NCBI RefSeq assembly: GCF_020595055.1
Contig: NZ_JAJDOO010000001.1
Coordinates: 62,001-126,000, forward strand
Direction: 5' to 3'
Source: Desulfosporosinus shakirovi
Lineage (GTDB): Bacteria; Bacillota; Desulfitobacteriia; Desulfitobacteriales; Desulfitobacteriaceae
DNA: 64,000 bases
A program made the translations under genes and the position numbers. Below, one piece after another: positions 17,856 to 25,612 of the stretch (position 1 is its first letter; each line of letters opens with the position of its first letter). Below the pieces are notes generated by a model. It was given only the letters and a program-made list of their open reading frames with translations. It did not search any database and was not told the origin of the DNA.

Positions 17856-18734
17856 TCATAAATATGGATGTTCCCAGTGCTCTGGGCGATCGAGTGACAA
17901 GGGTATCTTTGTGCCAGTATCACCCTTCGCTACGTTGAGTTGAGCTTGCGTGAGAAAGATACTCTTGGTGAAGTCAGCTCCTCTGAGATCAGCATCTCGG
18001 AAATCAGCCCCGATTAAATCAGTTCCACTCAAGTCTGTTCCACTAAGGTTAGCCGTAATAAGGCAGGCTCCTCTCAAGTTGGCTCCTCTAAGGTCCACTT
18101 TTCTTAGGTCAGCAGCAATAAGACAAGCTCCTCGACCGAAGGTCTTCCGCCGTTGCGAATGAACCTTCAGCCCACGACGAGCTTCGGTTCGCACAAGTTC
18201 ACTGGTCTTTAAAAGCAGAGTATTAACTTCAGCTCGATGTGCTGACACGTCCAGTTCTTCGAGAGGATCCGGACTGAGGTGAGTGAGGAGTTCCGTCTTA
18301 GCGAGCATTGAACTGAGCGCGCCCTGAATAGGACGAGCTGGTTGTAGTGTTAGCGTTTCAGTCAGATACCAAAGTAACTCATGGAGTTGCCGCATGATTA
18401 AGAACACCTTGAACATTTGATTCGCAGATTCCGGGACTTTCCGCCAGTCGTGTCCACCAAAACTGACTTGGGAAACCTTTTGACCAGCTCCAAAGCAGTC
18501 AAATGCAGTGCACCCTTTAAGGCCTAGTTCTCTGAGATTTCTGTAAATGTTGCAACGAAAGCCCGATTGCAGGTTAAGGCAAGCTTGACCTGCCTCTTTG
18601 TTGTTTGGGAAGCCTTCCGAAGCAGAAAAGTACAAAGCCACACAGCATAAACCGAAACAGGTTTCGCAGTCAGCTCGCAAATTTTGGCGATTCTTTTCTG
18701 GGAAGGATACTGAATACTCGTGATTCTCGGACAA
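17856..18734 (-). CDS. Pentapeptide-repeat protein with N-terminal cysteine cluster
   Basis: A 292-residue protein in two parts. Residues 20-80 hold regularly spaced cysteines (ADCETCFGLCC, GQACLNLQSGFRCNIY, KGCTAFDCFG), which suggests bound metal. Residues about 200-260 form pentapeptide repeats of the A(D/N)LxG type, such as VDLRGANLRGACLITANLSG, folding as a right-handed beta-helix. This two-part layout is a known but uncharacterised family in Firmicutes and Actinobacteria. The repeats are few, so DNA-mimic activity of the Qnr kind is unlikely. It has no operon partner. Confidence 0.75.
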   Translation of the reverse strand: MSENHEYSVSFPEKNRQNLRADCETCFGLCCVALYFSASEGFPNNKEAGQACLNLQSGFRCNIYRNLRELGLKGCTAFDCFGAGQKVSQVSFGGHDWRKVPESANQMFKVFLIMRQLHELLWYLTETLTLQPARPIQGALSSMLAKTELLTHLSPDPLEELDVSAHRAEVNTLLLKTSELVRTEARRGLKVHSQRRKTFGRGACLIAADLRKVDLRGANLRGACLITANLSGTDLSGTDLIGADFRDADLRGADFTKSIFLTQAQLNVAKGDTGTKIPLSLDRPEHWEHPYL

Positions 18735-18773
18735 CTATTCTTCCCTCCTTAACTTCTTTTGTACGGATTTTAA

Positions 18774-19113
18774 TTATGTAGATTCATCTCTATTCTCAAT
18801 TATTTCGTGTTCTTCAATTTGCTCTCTGCTCGTTTTATATTCTCGATGACCGGTTGCTTTACACGCTGGGTAAACCATAGTTTCTTGAATGTTGTTTGGT
18901 GAACGTCCCACAGACTGGGCAGGTTCCCGTAGTATAGGCCTGATTGATTCTCTCAAGGATGACCCCATGTCGTTTCGCTTTATACTCGAGCATTCTTCGG
19001 AGTTCACCGAACGGCCAATTCGAAAGTATTTGATTCACCTTACGTGAACGCTTGTTATGCGAGCGTTGTTGAACCCCGTCAGGGTTCCCACACCACCCAG
19101 ATTTTCGTTGCTG
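18774..19113 (-). pseudogene. Broken C-terminal fragment of a TnpB (IS200/IS605 OrfB) nuclease
   Basis: One minus-strand frame (19113 to 18859) reads GWCGNPDGVQQRSHNKR, then WPFGELRRMLEYKAKRHG and YTTGTCPVCG, matching the conserved C-terminal part of TnpB up to the first zinc-knuckle pair. It then stops, while the neighbouring frame continues with YPACKATGHRE, the second knuckle pair and the GHR motif. So the gene has a frameshift in the zinc ribbon and has lost the N-terminal two-thirds. Neither tnpA nor obvious left/right ends remain. This is a relic of an IS605-type element. Confidence 0.8.
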
Positions 19114-19119
19114 TCAAGT

Positions 19120-19806
19120 CTAGAACTTCGGAAAGCGAAAATGCCCTGTCATCTGAGAAGGCCAGCTCTGTAATTGATCGGATTCACAAGGTATAGGTCC
19201 CGCGTTATGAAGAATATATGGCACGCCGTCAGGTCTGCGTTTATCAGATACTATGACAATATGCTCATGGGGCGGACCGTAGGTCACAATGTCCCCTGCC
19301 TGCCAAAGCGTTAGATTCTCTACATCCTCTGGCTTAACCTCGAGAGTTAATTCCTGGGCATTTCTCTGAAAAAAGACTATGAGATTAGGTACTCTTCGAA
19401 AATCAATATTCGGATCTGGCTTACCCTGTATGCGAGAATACTTACCAATATTGGCCCGAATATCTTGATCCACTAACCCCTTCAGGTCATAGCCCGCATC
19501 TCGAAATGCTCGCCATACAACATCCGTGCATACGCCTTCACTTTCTGGCGGATAGCCCTTTTGATAATAGGCACTGCGATACTGCGGTTTTCTCTCTACC
19601 TCGGCTTTTGCACCAGCCACAATATCTTCCAGGTCGTTTAAACCATCCTCATCCTTGTCAATTGGACAAGCAATGACAGGAACTTTAACGGAGGGCAAAA
19701 AAGGAATTGAGCTTTTAAAATGGGGTGTTTTCCCTAAAAACAAGACCCCGTTCACAACACCGCCAATCACAAAAATCAGCGGTACCCAATAAAACCATTT
19801 CCTCAA
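19120..19806 (-). CDS. DUF1287 family exported protein
   Basis: About 228 residues: a single N-terminal membrane segment (near 5-25) followed by a DUF1287 domain. Visible signatures are GVCTDVVWRAFRDAGYDL, in which Cys is the likely nucleophile, WQAGDIVTYG, HEHIVIVSD and LHNAG, giving a Cys-His arrangement like NlpC/P60 peptidases. Such proteins may act on peptidoglycan outside the cell. A TTG at 19806 is favoured as start since AGGAGG lies seven bases before; an ATG at 19842 would add 12 residues. Its 3' end lies six bases from the tnpB relic. Confidence 0.8.
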   Translation of the reverse strand: MRKWFYWVPLIFVIGGVVNGVLFLGKTPHFKSSIPFLPSVKVPVIACPIDKDEDGLNDLEDIVAGAKAEVERKPQYRSAYYQKGYPPESEGVCTDVVWRAFRDAGYDLKGLVDQDIRANIGKYSRIQGKPDPNIDFRRVPNLIVFFQRNAQELTLEVKPEDVENLTLWQAGDIVTYGPPHEHIVIVSDKRRPDGVPYILHNAGPIPCESDQLQSWPSQMTGHFRFPKF

Positions 19807-19916
19807 AATCTCTCCTCCTGTCAGAAAATTTGGCAACACCAAACCCTTGACCGCTGGCCATAACTCGAACGGGACTTTCGAGATTAGAACGCCGCCAAGG
19901 ATTGCAAGACGCTGTA

Positions 19917-21413
19917 CTATATCTTGGATCCTAATCCAAAATGATTAAGAATCATAGGGTACAGATCAATAATTCTCGCGTGGTCAAATTCAACCGGCAT
20001 GCCCGCAACGATCATCGGCACCGTCGAATCTTCTTCCTCTAGTGACCCATGGCTCCCTCCTCCAGGGTGAATAGGTGCCCCGACGGCAAAATATTCATAC
20101 CCCAGGACCGCTGAAACGGCAATTCGGCTTCCACCTCGCGCCTCAAGGGCTGATAGTAAACGATTAAAGGCATCCGGAAACTTCCCGAATTCAATAATTT
20201 GTTCGCTTAATACTCGAGCATCAACCACAGATAAGTCCCCTTCATAGGACCAGGTTTGACCGTAAACATCTCGAAAAGGACCCCTGCGAGAAAAGGAAAG
20301 TTGTTTTTCTGTCCCGCCTTGAACAACGAAAAATTTATTTTCAGAGACTTTCCAGCTAATTTGAGCGTTGCGTGGATCTTTTGCCAAGATACCCACTACC
20401 TCTGGCAAAAGATCATCTTTTCTCTGCAGAATGTAAATAAAAGCCATCCGCTCATTTGGACAAATGGCAATCTCATACCTATTATCTTCTCCGCTTGCTT
20501 CTTCCGTAGCTTTTAATCGCTTAAACGACTTTAAGGCACTATCTAAATCAATCAGGTACTCTTTTCCTAAGCCAACAGTTGATTGGGCATGGTCTCCCGT
20601 GACAATAATTACGTTTTCCTCTAATGCTTTATCCCAAGTACCGAACTCATCTAGGACCGATGCCACTTGTTGGTCTGCATACTCAATAGAAAACCCCGAG
20701 CGCAAAGGGCCATGTTGGTGTGAATATTTATCATTATCCGGAAAGTAAACAACCATGAAATCAGGCTGTTGTCGTTCTCGTACAAGTTGTGCCGCAATTG
20801 TCCCGGAAAAGGTATCATTAAAACCAAAGCGATGAAAAGGCCCTCTCGGATAGGCTCCTGCCCTTCCGAAGAAAGGGGGATGGATAAGCTGACCTAAGGT
20901 TAAGTGCGAGGGACCCGTAACATCTTCTCGATTGAGACGAAACCCAGTCCCTAAGGCCAATGAAAATGGAACTTTCGCTAGGTAAGTGTGTCTCGCTCGA
21001 TGCATAAAAAAATTAATATTCCCTGTACTGTAACCGCCTGCTTCCAGTTCTTCATACAAGGTTGAGGTTTTGGTATTCAGGTGATCTTCATTGAGACTAA
21101 GTAATAAGTTGCGAAGAACTTTCTCTAAACCAATCTTTAGGATGCTTTGCCAAGTAGCTCCGTAATCCACGATCTTCCTTATCTCCTCATTATACCAGAT
21201 AAACCCAGGAACTCCATGCTGATTAGGCCAAGTTCCTGTGATCATGGAACTCGTAGCAACCGGAGTCATCGTGGGAAAGGAGGAGATAACCCTGTCTATG
21301 CAGGTCCCATGTTTAACCAAAAAACGAAACGCAGGGGCATTTCCTTCCGAAAGGATCCTGCCCAAAACAGAAGGATGAAGGGAGTCTACCACAAATAAGA
21401 TTACCTTTTTCAT
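19917..21413 (-). CDS. Alkaline phosphatase superfamily phosphodiesterase (type I pyrophosphatase-like)
   Basis: A 498-residue metal-dependent hydrolase. The first metal aspartate lies in ILFVVDSLHPSV (near 9), the threonine nucleophile in SFPTMTPVATSSMITG (near 48), and further metal ligands in YFPDNDKYSHQHGP and VTGDHAQS, the pattern of nucleotide pyrophosphatase/phosphodiesterase enzymes. No signal peptide or membrane anchor is evident, so it is probably cytoplasmic. The substrate is unknown. An AGGGAG site precedes the ATG. Confidence 0.82.
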   Translation of the reverse strand: MKKVILFVVDSLHPSVLGRILSEGNAPAFRFLVKHGTCIDRVISSFPTMTPVATSSMITGTWPNQHGVPGFIWYNEEIRKIVDYGATWQSILKIGLEKVLRNLLLSLNEDHLNTKTSTLYEELEAGGYSTGNINFFMHRARHTYLAKVPFSLALGTGFRLNREDVTGPSHLTLGQLIHPPFFGRAGAYPRGPFHRFGFNDTFSGTIAAQLVRERQQPDFMVVYFPDNDKYSHQHGPLRSGFSIEYADQQVASVLDEFGTWDKALEENVIIVTGDHAQSTVGLGKEYLIDLDSALKSFKRLKATEEASGEDNRYEIAICPNERMAFIYILQRKDDLLPEVVGILAKDPRNAQISWKVSENKFFVVQGGTEKQLSFSRRGPFRDVYGQTWSYEGDLSVVDARVLSEQIIEFGKFPDAFNRLLSALEARGGSRIAVSAVLGYEYFAVGAPIHPGGGSHGSLEEEDSTVPMIVAGMPVEFDHARIIDLYPMILNHFGLGSKI

Positions 21414-21596
21414 GATCGACTCCCTTCATCAATTTCATATAAAATAAAGTATATCAAACTGTCTCGCTTTTAGATACTAGTGGATGTAAAAACTTGCTAA
21501 TTTACGAGTTCCAAAAGTATGGATTTTATAATTATATCGGACACATTGGGGCAATATATGAAAACAGGATCTAAGTTAAAGGAGGTCGAATTATAA

Positions 21597-22229
21597 ATGT
21601 ACTCCAATTGGTTCAATAGAACAGTTAACGGTCTGCACCAATTTAAGAAGAATAACTCTATGAAAGAGCCTATTATTATCGGGCTTTTCGGTGGATTATT
21701 AGGGGCAATTGTCATGGAATTGTTTAATGTGTTATTAGGGAAAAGGCTGTTGTTCGGGAAAATTGCATCTTCAATGGTTATCCATCCCTTGCGCAGCAAT
21801 AGACTCAAAAATACACTGTTCGGGGAGATAATGCACTTAACCGTAGGGGCAGGTATTGGGTCAATAATTGCTGGACTTCTTCAGAAAACAGGGAAAGATT
21901 TAGTTATTATTAAAGGCACATTCATAAGTTTATTAGCCTGGGTAGGACTGCATAATTTGGGAAACAGAATGGATCTGTTTAGTATTAAGCCTTATTCTAC
22001 TAAAGGCCACTATATGGCCCTAATTCAACACCTAATTTACGGGATTTCCACCTCGACAGTTATTAAATACTTTTCTAACCCTGTTTCATTCCAACAACCT
22101 TCGATCACAGAAAGTAAAAACACGACTGGCGAACGCAACCTCAAGTACGGTCAACCTTATTTGCCATCTGAAATCGAGCCAACAATGCCCGATTCTCAAA
22201 TGTTACAATTCAAGTATCCCACTGCTTAA
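21597..22229 (+). CDS. Membrane protein of unknown function
   Basis: A 210-residue protein with about four hydrophobic segments (near 25-45, 82-98, 106-122, 140-158) and a polar proline-rich C-terminal tail (165-210). No family recognised. It has AAAGGAGG upstream and its own terminator, so it looks like a real monocistronic gene. The alternating Gly-rich helices (IIIGLFGGLLGAIVMELFN, AGIGSIIAGLLQK) suggest helix packing rather than transport motifs. Confidence 0.6.
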   Translation: MYSNWFNRTVNGLHQFKKNNSMKEPIIIGLFGGLLGAIVMELFNVLLGKRLLFGKIASSMVIHPLRSNRLKNTLFGEIMHLTVGAGIGSIIAGLLQKTGKDLVIIKGTFISLLAWVGLHNLGNRMDLFSIKPYSTKGHYMALIQHLIYGISTSTVIKYFSNPVSFQQPSITESKNTTGERNLKYGQPYLPSEIEPTMPDSQMLQFKYPTA

Positions 22230-22278
22230 TTAAACTGGGATTCTATTAAGCTAAGCAATAACTATCGGATGGACAGAT

Positions 22279-22325
22279 AAGGAACAGTTGGAATATTACT
22301 TCCGGCCTGTTCCTTGCTTTATTTT
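22279..22325 (+). terminator. Terminator of the 210-residue membrane protein gene
   Basis: AAGGAACAG pairs with CTGTTCCTT; an inner GGAATATTACTTCC part extends the fold, and GCTTTATTTTA follows. It lies 10 bases short of the convergent pyrE stop and may also end the pyr transcript. Confidence 0.7.
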
Positions 22326-22334
22326 AACTTACAA

Positions 22335-22940
22335 TTAAATTTTTCTACTTCCTGGTTTTACAGCTGGAGTACCTTTTGCACACAGTGGGCATTCCTGAAC
22401 TTCGAAAGCTTGGATGTTCAACTGAATAATGGAGCACTGCGGCAACCCAAAATCAACTTGACCTCCTGTACGATCAACAAGCACCCCGACACCTACCGCC
22501 GTGGCTCCAAATTCTTGGACTACTGTCAATACCTCACGAACGGATCCACCAGTTGTAATTACATCTTCCACCACCAAAACACGTTCCCCTGGAGAAATCG
22601 TAAAACCTCTGCGCAAACGCATAATTCCGTTTTCCCTCTCTGTAAACAGAGAGCGGACTCCTAAGGCCTTGGCGACTTCATGCGCCACCAAGATCCCTCC
22701 TGTTGCTGGTCCTATGACAGTTTGGACGCCCATGTCCCGAAATTGAGAGGCCAGGCCTTCGGCAAGAATTGCTGCTCGATCCGGATATTGGAGTACTTGA
22801 GCACACTGCATATATTGAGCACTGTGTTTACCTGAGGTTAAAATGAAATGTCCATCGAGCAGCGCTTCACTTTTTCTAAATATATCCAGGTACTCATCCG
22901 GTGTGAGTGGCATCTTATTATTGTTTGATAGTTGCGCCAT
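22335..22940 (-). CDS. pyrE: Orotate phosphoribosyltransferase
   Basis: A 201-residue enzyme converting orotate and PRPP to OMP. The PRPP-binding motif LVVEDVITTGGS is at 122-133 and the lysine-bearing flexible loop region (TERENGIMRLRRG) precedes it. Last gene of the pyr operon, about 100 bases after pyrF. The C-terminus (CPLCAKGTPAVKPGSRK) carries a CxxC pair, seen in clostridial PyrE but not in E. coli. Confidence 0.95.
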   Translation of the reverse strand: MAQLSNNNKMPLTPDEYLDIFRKSEALLDGHFILTSGKHSAQYMQCAQVLQYPDRAAILAEGLASQFRDMGVQTVIGPATGGILVAHEVAKALGVRSLFTERENGIMRLRRGFTISPGERVLVVEDVITTGGSVREVLTVVQEFGATAVGVGVLVDRTGGQVDFGLPQCSIIQLNIQAFEVQECPLCAKGTPAVKPGSRKI

Positions 22941-23038
22941 TATTTCTTAATCTCTCCTTTTTCTACTGTACCTTAATCTTCACCTGTACTACATTCTGAA
23001 CTCTGGCAAGCAAATTCCTAACTCAACCTGCTATTCAA

Positions 23039-23749
23039 TTATTCCCAAAGTCGCTCTAAGGCTTGACGAGGATCCTTAGAACGGGTAATGGGTCTCCCAA
23101 CGACAAGATACGAACTTCCGGCTACCAAGGCCTCAGTTGGTGTAAGTACCCGAGCTTGATCCTGCGCTTCACTCCAAGCAGGACGAATTCCCGGTGTGAC
23201 AATCAAAAAATTCGCTTTTGTGTTTTTCCTAATATCCCTCGCCTCCCTAGCTGAAGCGACCACTCCATCCAGCCCTGCCTTCTCTGCTAGTTTCGCCAGT
23301 TCAACAACATGCTCACGAAGGTTCCGCTGAACCCCCATTTCTAGTCTGAATTGATTTTCCGACATACTGGTCAGAACTGTAACTCCGATCACCTTGGGGA
23401 CACTTCCCAGCTTACTTCCTTCTTCTTGTACAGCGCTGGCAGCCCTTGCCATCATGTCATATCCACCGCTGCAATGGACATTGATCATGTCAACTCCGCA
23501 TTGAACGAATCCTCGTATCGCTCGTTCCACCGTTGTAGGTATATCGTGAAGCTTCAAGTCCAGAAAGATGGGGAAACCCATAGCTTTCAATTCGTGGATC
23601 ATTGCCGGCCCAGTATACGCGTACAGTTCCAACCCTACTTTAAGCCAACACCCTCTGCCTTGAAGTGTCCCAGCTATGGCTAACGCTTCCTCACGCCCTT
23701 GAACATCCAGGGCGACCATGACGCGCTGATTATTAGATATCACTTCCAC
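23039..23749 (-). CDS. pyrF: Orotidine 5'-phosphate decarboxylase
   Basis: A TIM-barrel enzyme of 236 residues making UMP from OMP. The catalytic Asp-Lys-Asp set lies in FLDLKLHDIPTTV, and GVVAS, VTPGIRP and VGRPITRS complete the phosphate site. GTG at 23749 is preferred as start, with GGAGGG seven bases upstream; the longer reading from 23797 adds 16 residues without a ribosome site. Lies between pyrD and pyrE in the conserved order. Confidence 0.95.
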   Translation of the reverse strand: MEVISNNQRVMVALDVQGREEALAIAGTLQGRGCWLKVGLELYAYTGPAMIHELKAMGFPIFLDLKLHDIPTTVERAIRGFVQCGVDMINVHCSGGYDMMARAASAVQEEGSKLGSVPKVIGVTVLTSMSENQFRLEMGVQRNLREHVVELAKLAEKAGLDGVVASAREARDIRKNTKANFLIVTPGIRPAWSEAQDQARVLTPTEALVAGSSYLVVGRPITRSKDPRQALERLWE

Positions 23750-23851
23750 ACGATAACCCTCCATTTCCAACTTCCGCAGCTCAAAGACTGGCCTCAATTA
23801 TACTGTAATTCAAAGTTAAACATATGTTTTCTAAAATTATACTTATTTAAT

Positions 23852-24772
23852 CTAAGCTCTATGCGCTAATCCCACTAAATCATGCACAGACGCAAGTCCG
23901 CGTTTTTCACAATAGTCTTGGATTCCCTGTAGAATCTCCAAGGGGACCAGAGGATTGACAAAATTCCCTGTACCAATACTTACAGCCGTCGCCCCAGCCA
24001 GCATAAATTCCACAGCATCCTGCCATGTAGTAATTCCGCCCATTCCAATGATCGGTAAATCAACGGCTTGAAAGACTTGCCAAACCATTCGCACTGCAAC
24101 TGGTCGAATGGCCGGCCCTGAAAGTCCTCCAAACGTATTGGCTAAGACAGGACGTTGTTGATTTATATCAATATGCATCCCTAACAATGTATTGATGAGA
24201 GATAGAGCATCTGCTCCGCCAAGTTGGACCGCGCGCGCCATCCCCACAATATCTGTGACGTTGGGCGAGAGCTTGGCAATAACTGGGAGGTCGGTTACGG
24301 CCTTCACTGCCGCAATCACTTCTTGCGCGCTCTGAGGATCCGTGCCAAAATGCATCCCGCCATGTTTAACATTAGGGCAGGAAATGTTCACCTCCAGCGC
24401 AGCTAATCCAGAATCCTTTTGTAACGCTCGAGCCAATAGCACATAATCCTCCAGGGAAAAACCAGAAATATTAGCAATCGCCGCAGTAGGCAGTTTCCGA
24501 ACCTTAGGCAGATAGGATTTTAGGAATTCCTCCAGCCCTGGGTTTTCCAACCCGACAGCATTTAGTAACCCTGCCGGTGTTTCCGCCAGCCGGGGAACAG
24601 GGTTTCCCAGGCGAGGCAAGGGAGTAATCCCCTTTAGGGTTATTCCCCCTAAGGCCTCCAGCGGACAGTAGGCTACATACTCCTCTCCAAACCCATAGGT
24701 ACCGGAACAAGTCAGGATTGGATTTCTTAACTTTATACCTGCAAACTGAGTTGATAAATTAACAGGACTCAT
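23852..24772 (-). CDS. pyrD: Dihydroorotate dehydrogenase B, catalytic subunit
   Basis: An FMN protein of 306 residues oxidising dihydroorotate to orotate, using NAD+ through PyrK. The class 1B catalytic cysteine lies in NISCPNVKHGG; TCSGTYGFGEEY and the FMN-phosphate segment IGMGGI are present. ATG 24772 follows GGAGG by nine bases inside pyrK, overlapping that gene by 14 bases; an ATG three codons further upstream is also possible. The overlap suggests coupled synthesis of the two subunits. Confidence 0.95.
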   Translation of the reverse strand: MSPVNLSTQFAGIKLRNPILTCSGTYGFGEEYVAYCPLEALGGITLKGITPLPRLGNPVPRLAETPAGLLNAVGLENPGLEEFLKSYLPKVRKLPTAAIANISGFSLEDYVLLARALQKDSGLAALEVNISCPNVKHGGMHFGTDPQSAQEVIAAVKAVTDLPVIAKLSPNVTDIVGMARAVQLGGADALSLINTLLGMHIDINQQRPVLANTFGGLSGPAIRPVAVRMVWQVFQAVDLPIIGMGGITTWQDAVEFMLAGATAVSIGTGNFVNPLVPLEILQGIQDYCEKRGLASVHDLVGLAHRA

Positions 24773-25586
24773 TCCAGACAACCTCCTCCCCCCGAAAAAC
24801 CGGCCCGTCCTGACATACTTTTCTATGAATCAACACACCAGCTTCATCGACTAAGGTGCAAACACACCCCAAACAGGCTCCAACTGCGCAACCCATACGT
24901 TCTTCCAGCGAAACCTCCACAGATACTTTATAGTTTTTAAACAGCTCTGTCGCGGCCTGCATCATCTTCTTTGGACCGCACGTAGCCGCCCTAATCTGGC
25001 CTCCGCTCGCAGAAGACTTCTTTAATAGCTCTTGGGCCTGTTCAGTCACGAGGCCCGTCTGCCCAAGACTTCCGTCAAGCGTACTCAGGTGCAGAGGAAT
25101 ACCCAGGGCTTTCCATGAAGAAAGACCAGCACTCTCTAGAAAGGACTTGTTTTCTCCTCCCCAAAACAAACGTACTGTCAAACCCTGAGCCAGCGCGCTT
25201 TGAGCTAAAGGATAAAGCGGGAATATCCCAATTCCACCGGCAACCAACCACAACTCCCCTTTTTCCGGTAAAGAAAAGCCCTTTCCTAAGGGACCCATAA
25301 CACTTAGTCTCTCTCCACACTTTGCTCTCGCCAGAATTTCGGTTCCCCGACCTTGAATCCGGTAGAGCAAAGTAATTTCGTCGCGTTCAGAAGAGATTCC
25401 GGCTATACTAATGGGTCGCCGCAATAAGGGATCAAATGAGGAGATGGATGAATCTTGAACTTGGATCGCAACGAATTGCCCTGCATGCGCAGTTCGGGCG
25501 ATCGGTCCCTTCAGTACCAATCTCCTGAGTCTTTGCTCCTCATCCCCCAAGCTTTCGTGAACAACTACCTGACCTTCGGTAAGCAT
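24759..25586 (-). CDS. pyrK: Dihydroorotate dehydrogenase B, electron-transfer subunit
   Basis: A 275-residue ferredoxin-reductase-like protein carrying FAD and a 2Fe-2S cluster. The FAD motif is RRPISIAG, the NAD region GELWLVAGGIGIFPLYP, and the cluster cysteines are C233/C238/C241/C243/C258 (GCAVGACLGCVC, then KVCQDGP). It passes electrons from PyrD to NAD+. It overlaps pyrD and follows carB by 26 bases, as in B. subtilis. Confidence 0.95.
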   Translation of the reverse strand: MLTEGQVVVHESLGDEEQRLRRLVLKGPIARTAHAGQFVAIQVQDSSISSFDPLLRRPISIAGISSERDEITLLYRIQGRGTEILARAKCGERLSVMGPLGKGFSLPEKGELWLVAGGIGIFPLYPLAQSALAQGLTVRLFWGGENKSFLESAGLSSWKALGIPLHLSTLDGSLGQTGLVTEQAQELLKKSSASGGQIRAATCGPKKMMQAATELFKNYKVSVEVSLEERMGCAVGACLGCVCTLVDEAGVLIHRKVCQDGPVFRGEEVVWNESC

Positions 25587-25612
25587 GGCAAACCTCCTTC
25601 TGTTGTCCTAAT

